Shown here one piece after another: positions 6,888 to 10,688 of a stretch of DNA of 10,688 bases. Under the pieces are notes generated by a model that saw only the letters and a program-made list of their open reading frames with translations, was not told where the DNA came from and ran no database searches. The stretch is taken from contig JAEWHY010000548.1 of the NCBI GenBank assembly GCA_023387555.1, forward strand, positions 1 to 10,688. The letters are read 5' to 3'. The position numbers were made by a program, and so were the translations under genes. This DNA is from Pseudomonadota bacterium (GTDB taxonomy: Bacteria > Pseudomonadota > Alphaproteobacteria > Rhizobiales > Xanthobacteraceae). How positions within the stretch are numbered: position 1 is the first letter of the stretch; every line of letters begins with the position of its first letter.

Positions 6888-8801
6888 ATGCCCCTTTTTC
6901 GTCCCATGACCACCCGCAAGTCCCTGATCGTCCTGCACGATCTGTTGATGACGGCTGCGGCGCTGGTTGCGGCCTTCTACATCCGCTTCGAGGAAGAGCG
7001 GCTGTCGGTGCGGGTTTCCCATCTGTGGTGGATGGTACCGCCGATCACGCTTTATGCAGGCGTCGTCTACCATTTCTTCCACCTGGACGATGCCAAATGG
7101 CGTTTCGCCTCGCTGCCGGATCTGTGGAACATTTTCCGTTCGGCGACGGTGATCGCACTGACGCTGCTGGTGGCGGACTACATCCTGGTGGCGCCGAACG
7201 TTTTCGGCGACTTCTTTTTCGGCAAGGGCACCATCCTGATCTACTGGGTGCTCCAAATCTTCTTTCTGGGCGGCCCCCGCGTTGCCTATCGCTACTTCCG
7301 CTATTCCCGCGCCCGCAACCGCGCCATCCGCAATGATTCGGCGCCGACGCTGATCCTCGGCCGCGCCGCCGATGCCGAGGTGCTCATTCGCGCGATCGAA
7401 AGCGGTGCGGTGAAGAAGACCTGGCCGGTCGGCATCCTCTCGCATTCGCCATCGGATCGCGGTCAGTCGATCCGCGGCATTCAGGTCCGCGGCAATTTCG
7501 AGGACCTCGAAACCGTCGTGTCCGAACTGGCCCAGCGTGGCACCAATGTGCGGCGTGTCGTGCTGACCCCGTCGGCGTTCGAGCCGGACATCGCGACCGA
7601 CACGCTGCTGATGCGCGCGCGCCGGCTCGGGCTGGCAACCAGCCGGCTGCCGTCGCTCGATGACAGCGTCGAGGCGTTGCGGCTGGCGCCGGTCAATGTC
7701 GAGGATCTGCTGCTGCGTCCGAGCGTCAAGATCGACTACCGGCGGCTGGAAAATTTCGTGAAGGGCCGCGCCGTCGTGGTCACCGGCGGTGGCGGTTCGA
7801 TCGGCGCGGAGATATGCGATCGCGTCGTCACGTTCGGCGCAGCGCGGCTTCTGGTGATCGAGAATTCCGAGCCCGCACTTCATGCGGTGCTGGAGTCGCT
7901 CTCGGGCAAGAATTCCACCGCGGAAATTACCGGCCGCCTGGCCGATATCCGCGACCGCGAGCGGATCATGCGCCTGATGACCGACTTCAAGCCGGACATC
8001 GTGTTCCATTCCGCGGCGCTCAAGCACGTGCCGCTGCTGGAGCAGGACTGGGGCGAGGGCGTCAAGACCAACGTATTCGGTTCGATCAATGTCGCGGATG
8101 CTGCGGTGACCTCCGGCGCCGCTGCCATGGTGATGATCTCGACAGACAAGGCGATCGAACCGGTCTCGGTGCTGGGCGCCACCAAGCGATTCGCGGAGAT
8201 GTATTGCCAGGCGCTCGACCAGCAATTCGCCCGCAAGGCGGAGAGCGGGGTGACCCCGATGCGCCTGATCGCGGTGCGCTTCGGCAATGTGCTGGCCTCG
8301 AACGGATCGGTGGTACCGAAATTCAAGGCGCAGATCGAAGCCGGCGGGCCAGTCACCGTCACGCATCCCGACATGGTCCGCTATTTCATGACCATCCGCG
8401 AAGCCTGCGACCTCGTCATCACCGCGGGCACGCACGCGATTGGCCCTGAGCGCTCCGACGTTGCGGTCTACGTCCTCAATATGGGGCAGCCGGTGAAGAT
8501 CGTGGAACTGGCCGAGCGCATCATCCGGCTATCAGGGCTGGAGCCGGGCCGCGACATCGACGTCACATTCACCGGGATCCGGCCGGGAGAGCGGCTGCAC
8601 GAAATCCTGTTCGCGCGCGAGGAGCCGACCGCCGAGATCGGTATTGCCGGGGTGGTCGCCGCGCGTCCGCTTTCGCCTTCGATCGAAACGATGCGGGCGT
8701 GGCTTGCGACGCTCGAGCAGGGCCTTGATCGCGAGGACCGCTCGGCGATCTATCGCGTGCTGCGCGACGCCGTGCCCGATTTCAAGGGCGAAGCCGCGTA
8801 A
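6888..8801 (+). CDS. Membrane-anchored nucleotide-sugar 4,6-dehydratase (WbpM/CapD/FlaA1 family)
   Basis: The family removes water from UDP-HexNAc (usually UDP-GlcNAc) to give the 4-keto-6-deoxy sugar, precursor of QuiNAc, FucNAc or bacillosamine. With the ATG at 6888 it has 637 residues, like other long members. The N-terminal part has about four membrane helices (roughly 12-32, 45-66, 82-104, 115-136), then a first Rossmann-like domain from LILGRAADAEVLI, and a catalytic SDR domain starting at TGGGGSIG (299-306). Later landmarks are the LKHVP segment, ISTDKA with Ser418, VLGATKR with Lys433, and RFGNVLASNGSVVPKF. Where short members have Tyr and WbpM has Met before GATK, this protein has Leu429. 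The start is uncertain: an ATG at 6906 (631 residues) is possible, and an upstream TTG at 6783 would overlap the heptosyltransferase by 89 bases and is unlikely. No clear Shine-Dalgarno site precedes either ATG. Confidence 0.9.
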   Translation: MPLFRPMTTRKSLIVLHDLLMTAAALVAAFYIRFEEERLSVRVSHLWWMVPPITLYAGVVYHFFHLDDAKWRFASLPDLWNIFRSATVIALTLLVADYILVAPNVFGDFFFGKGTILIYWVLQIFFLGGPRVAYRYFRYSRARNRAIRNDSAPTLILGRAADAEVLIRAIESGAVKKTWPVGILSHSPSDRGQSIRGIQVRGNFEDLETVVSELAQRGTNVRRVVLTPSAFEPDIATDTLLMRARRLGLATSRLPSLDDSVEALRLAPVNVEDLLLRPSVKIDYRRLENFVKGRAVVVTGGGGSIGAEICDRVVTFGAARLLVIENSEPALHAVLESLSGKNSTAEITGRLADIRDRERIMRLMTDFKPDIVFHSAALKHVPLLEQDWGEGVKTNVFGSINVADAAVTSGAAAMVMISTDKAIEPVSVLGATKRFAEMYCQALDQQFARKAESGVTPMRLIAVRFGNVLASNGSVVPKFKAQIEAGGPVTVTHPDMVRYFMTIREACDLVITAGTHAIGPERSDVAVYVLNMGQPVKIVELAERIIRLSGLEPGRDIDVTFTGIRPGERLHEILFAREEPTAEIGIAGVVAARPLSPSIETMRAWLATLEQGLDREDRSAIYRVLRDAVPDFKGEAA

Positions 8802-8809
8802 GGCGGCTG

Positions 8810-8836
8810 CCCGCGGCGTCCGGACGGGATTATTTC
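8810..8836. terminator. Possible weak terminator in the convergent junction
   Basis: Between the tail-to-tail genes there are only 28 bases. CCCGCGG at 8810-8816 can pair with CCG (8820-8822) and CGGG (8825-8828) around a three-base loop, with a two-base bulge, and is followed on the + strand by ATTATTT. The run of T is short and interrupted and lies inside the end of the minus-strand gene. A shorter perfect hairpin, AGCCGC/GCGGCT, spans the stop codon at 8792-8808 but has no T tract. Termination here is plausible but not firmly supported. Confidence 0.3.
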
Positions 8837-9747
8837 CGCACCAGCTGCGCGAGCGCGTGCGGCGTATCGGTCGGCGGGCTCCAGCCGGATTCGCGCAGCT
8901 TGGTGATGTCTGCGACCAGCGAACCACCGATGCGTTCCCACGCGTCCGCCTTGCCGAGTTTGCGCAGCGATGCGCCGACCCATTTCTCCGGAACCCGGAC
9001 GAGCCCGGGCGAGAGGCCGCGCGCCTCGCGCAGTGTCGCGATCATGTCGGCGAGCGATACCGGCTGCGGGTCGGCAACGATGTAGGTCTGGTTGGCGGTG
9101 GCCGGATGTTCCAGCACGAAGTGGATCGCCGACACCATGTTCTCCAGCGCCAGCAGCGAGCGCTGGCTCTTGAAGGCGCCGAATGGCAGCGGCAACGGCA
9201 GGGACGCCATGCGCAGGAGTTTGGCGACGTTGGCGCGGGCGTCCGGCCCGTAGATCACCGTCGGCCGCAGAATGGTGTAGGGCACGCCATAGCCGCGCAC
9301 GAAGGCTTCCGCAGCAAGCTTGGAGCGGCCGTAAGGGTCGACCGGTTGCGGCACATCCTCCTCGGTCAGGACATGGTCGGCGGAAGGCCCGGTCTGTGCG
9401 CGGATCGATGATACGAAAACGAGGCGCCTGACCTGCGGTGCGAGCGAGGCCTGCAGCACGAGTTCCTTGGTCGCCACGCGATTGATGCGGTCGTAGTTTT
9501 CGACCGGGATTTTTGTCGAGACATGCGCGAGACCCGCGAGATGCACCACGGCATCGACATCCGCGAGCAGCGGACGCCAGTCGACGGGGCGCATCAGGTC
9601 CGGCAACCGCACGGCCTCGACGAATTCCGCAGCGGGAATTTTCGCGCGGTCGCGGGCCGCTGCGCGGATATGGTATCCGGCGCGGGACAAACTTTGGGTC
9701 AATGCGCGCCCAACGAATCCGCTGGCGCCGGTGACCAGCACCCGCAT
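8830..9747 (-). CDS. SDR-family nucleotide-sugar C4-reductase/epimerase (WbpK/WbpV/WreQ-like)
   Basis: This extended short-chain dehydrogenase/reductase probably reduces a 4-keto-6-deoxy-HexNAc intermediate to QuiNAc or FucNAc. Starting at the ATG at 9747 it has 305 residues, opening directly with VLVTGASGFVG (3-13), the NAD(P)-binding glycine motif. Further landmarks are HLAGLAHV (69-76), FVSSIRAQTG (111-120) with the catalytic Ser region, PYGRSK (138-143) with Tyr139 and Lys143, and RPTVIYGPDARANV (161-174). The AHV and YGP..KAN-like segments resemble the WbpK/WbpV group more than GalE. Reading could extend upstream in frame to 9849, but that stretch lies inside the upstream gene and shows no family similarity. 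The ATG shares one base with the upstream stop (TAATG), so the two minus-strand genes are probably co-translated. GalE-like epimerase activity is the main alternative. Confidence 0.83.
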   Translation of the reverse strand: MRVLVTGASGFVGRALTQSLSRAGYHIRAAARDRAKIPAAEFVEAVRLPDLMRPVDWRPLLADVDAVVHLAGLAHVSTKIPVENYDRINRVATKELVLQASLAPQVRRLVFVSSIRAQTGPSADHVLTEEDVPQPVDPYGRSKLAAEAFVRGYGVPYTILRPTVIYGPDARANVAKLLRMASLPLPLPFGAFKSQRSLLALENMVSAIHFVLEHPATANQTYIVADPQPVSLADMIATLREARGLSPGLVRVPEKWVGASLRKLGKADAWERIGGSLVADITKLRESGWSPPTDTPHALAQLVRK

Positions 9748-10688
9748 TACGTCTGCTTTCGTGAAAATCGCATCAGCAGCCATCCTACGATCGCGGTGCC
9801 TGCGACAAGCGCCGCGATCTCGACCTGAGGAGTATCGATCCGCACGCACAGCGCGGCAAGTCCGATGAGCACGATGTTGATGGCGAAGACACGCGCGACA
9901 ATCTGCGAGACCGTGTAGCCGTTATCTGTCGCGCGCTGGTAGAAATGCGTGCGATGCGCCTGCCACACGCGCTCGCCGCGGGCGAGGCGGCGGAACAAGG
10001 TGATGGTTGCGTCCATCAGGTAGTAAAGGGGTAGCAGAAGTGCCGCAGCGAGATGGCCCTTGTTTGCCAGGAGCGCGAGCAGCCAGCCGACGACGAGGCC
10101 AAGCGGCAGGCTGCCGACGTCTCCAAGAAACAGGCGCGCGACCGGCCGGTTGAATGGTGCGAAGCCGATCAGCGCACCGAGCAGGGCGAGCGCGCAGATG
10201 ATGGCGTAGGGCGGCAATGCGCCCATGGCTCCGAGCAGAACGAGGCCGGCGGTCAACGGCACGAATTCCGCGACCGTCATCCAGTCGAGGCCGTCCATGA
10301 AATTCACTAGATTGACGAACCAGACGCCTGCAAGAACGAGCAGGACGCGTTCGAGCCACCACGGCAACAGCGGCGTCATCTGGAAGTCCGCCGGCAGGGT
10401 TGCGATCACGACGGCGATGGCAACAAGCTGCAGCAGCAATCGCGGCGCCACGGATATCGGCCGGATGTCGTCGATGGCGCCAAGCAATGCGATGAGCGCG
10501 GTCGCGGCGAAGACGGTGGCCAGTGCAGGGGCGAGGGCCGCTGACCCATAACCGGTTGCAAAAATGGCAACGCCGGCGACCGTGATGAAGGCTGCGATGA
10601 CGGCAATGCCGCCGCCCTGTGGCGTCGGATTCTTATGGGACGACCGTGCGTTGGGCCGGGCCATGGCGTAGCGCACCAGATACGGGTG
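9747..10688 (-). CDS. Polyprenyl-phosphate sugar-1-phosphate transferase (WecA/WbpL-like, MraY superfamily), 5' end outside window
   Basis: This integral membrane enzyme should transfer a HexNAc-1-phosphate from a UDP-sugar to undecaprenyl phosphate and so start an O-antigen. The frame is open to the window edge. A GTG at 10676 is not the start, because conserved residues continue upstream, and about 30 N-terminal residues are probably missing. The 313 visible residues contain PNARSSHKNPTPQGGG (12-27 of the visible part), the cytoplasmic loop near the N-terminus; the Asp-Asp pair of GAIDDIRP (71-78); NLVNFMDGLD (126-135); FLGDVGS (187-193), the third acidic motif; and HRTHFYQR (245-252), the His loop in the place of WecA's HIHH-type sequence. 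About nine hydrophobic helices lie between these. The residue after DGLD is Trp rather than the common Gly. The HRTHFYQR form fits WbpL-like enzymes better than peptidoglycan MraY. Sugar specificity is not readable. Confidence 0.88.
   Translation of the reverse strand, partial: HPYLVRYAMARPNARSSHKNPTPQGGGIAVIAAFITVAGVAIFATGYGSAALAPALATVFAATALIALLGAIDDIRPISVAPRLLLQLVAIAVVIATLPADFQMTPLLPWWLERVLLVLAGVWFVNLVNFMDGLDWMTVAEFVPLTAGLVLLGAMGALPPYAIICALALLGALIGFAPFNRPVARLFLGDVGSLPLGLVVGWLLALLANKGHLAAALLLPLYYLMDATITLFRRLARGERVWQAHRTHFYQRATDNGYTVSQIVARVFAINIVLIGLAALCVRIDTPQVEIAALVAGTAIVGWLLMRFSRKQT

Noticed and set aside
6861..8435. A 524-codon open frame on the minus strand opposite the dehydratase gene
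   Set aside because: It lies in the complement of a clearly conserved coding sequence, is rich in Arg, His, Gly and Ala as expected of GC-rich shadow frames, and shows no recognisable domain.
8817..8826. Ten-base palindrome CGTCCGGACG as an operator
   Set aside because: It lies between two stop codons in a convergent junction with no promoter nearby, and short GC palindromes are frequent by chance in such DNA.
9748..9849. Upstream extension of the minus-strand reductase to 9849
   Set aside because: The added 34 residues are Arg-rich and come from inside the transferase gene. The NAD-binding motif begins immediately after the ATG at 9747, as is normal for this family.

Overview
This GC-rich, gene-dense window is part of a lipopolysaccharide (LPS) locus from a Gram-negative bacterium. 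Protein style and GC content suggest an alphaproteobacterium, probably of the Hyphomicrobiales (Bradyrhizobium/Nitrobacter/Rhodopseudomonas-like). That placement is inferred from sequence character only. There are no RNA genes, mobile elements, CRISPR arrays or substantial repeats, and no intergenic space over 30 bases.

Bases 1-6871 (+ strand) form one tightly packed run of seven genes: the 3' part of hldD (ADP-heptose epimerase), hldE (bifunctional heptose kinase/adenylyltransferase), an FkbM-type methyltransferase, a WaaE/LgtF-like family 2 glycosyltransferase, a second family 2 glycosyltransferase with a GWGxED C-terminal module, a WaaL-type O-antigen ligase/polymerase-family membrane protein, and a family 9 heptosyltransferase. 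Five of the six junctions overlap by 1-8 bases and the sixth is a 10-base gap. This layout fits an operon that makes ADP-L-glycero-D-manno-heptose, builds and decorates the LPS core, and ligates the O-chain.

Bases 6888-8801 (+) encode a large membrane-anchored nucleotide-sugar 4,6-dehydratase of the WbpM/CapD/FlaA1 type, 16 bases after the heptosyltransferase and probably in the same transcript. It meets two minus-strand genes tail to tail at 8801/8830. These are an SDR-family nucleotide-sugar C4-reductase/epimerase (8830-9747) and a polyprenyl-phosphate sugar-1-phosphate transferase of the WecA/WbpL type (9747-10688, cut by the window edge). They overlap by one base.

Dehydratase, reductase and initiating transferase together resemble the known route to UDP-QuiNAc or UDP-FucNAc and its loading on undecaprenyl phosphate, the first step of many O-antigens. 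The + genes would then supply the core acceptor and the ligase, and the trio would start the O-chain. I see no wholly new system. The points most worth checking are the Leu at the usual Tyr/Met catalytic position of the dehydratase, the split-strand layout of the initiation trio, and the methyltransferase placed inside the heptose/core operon.
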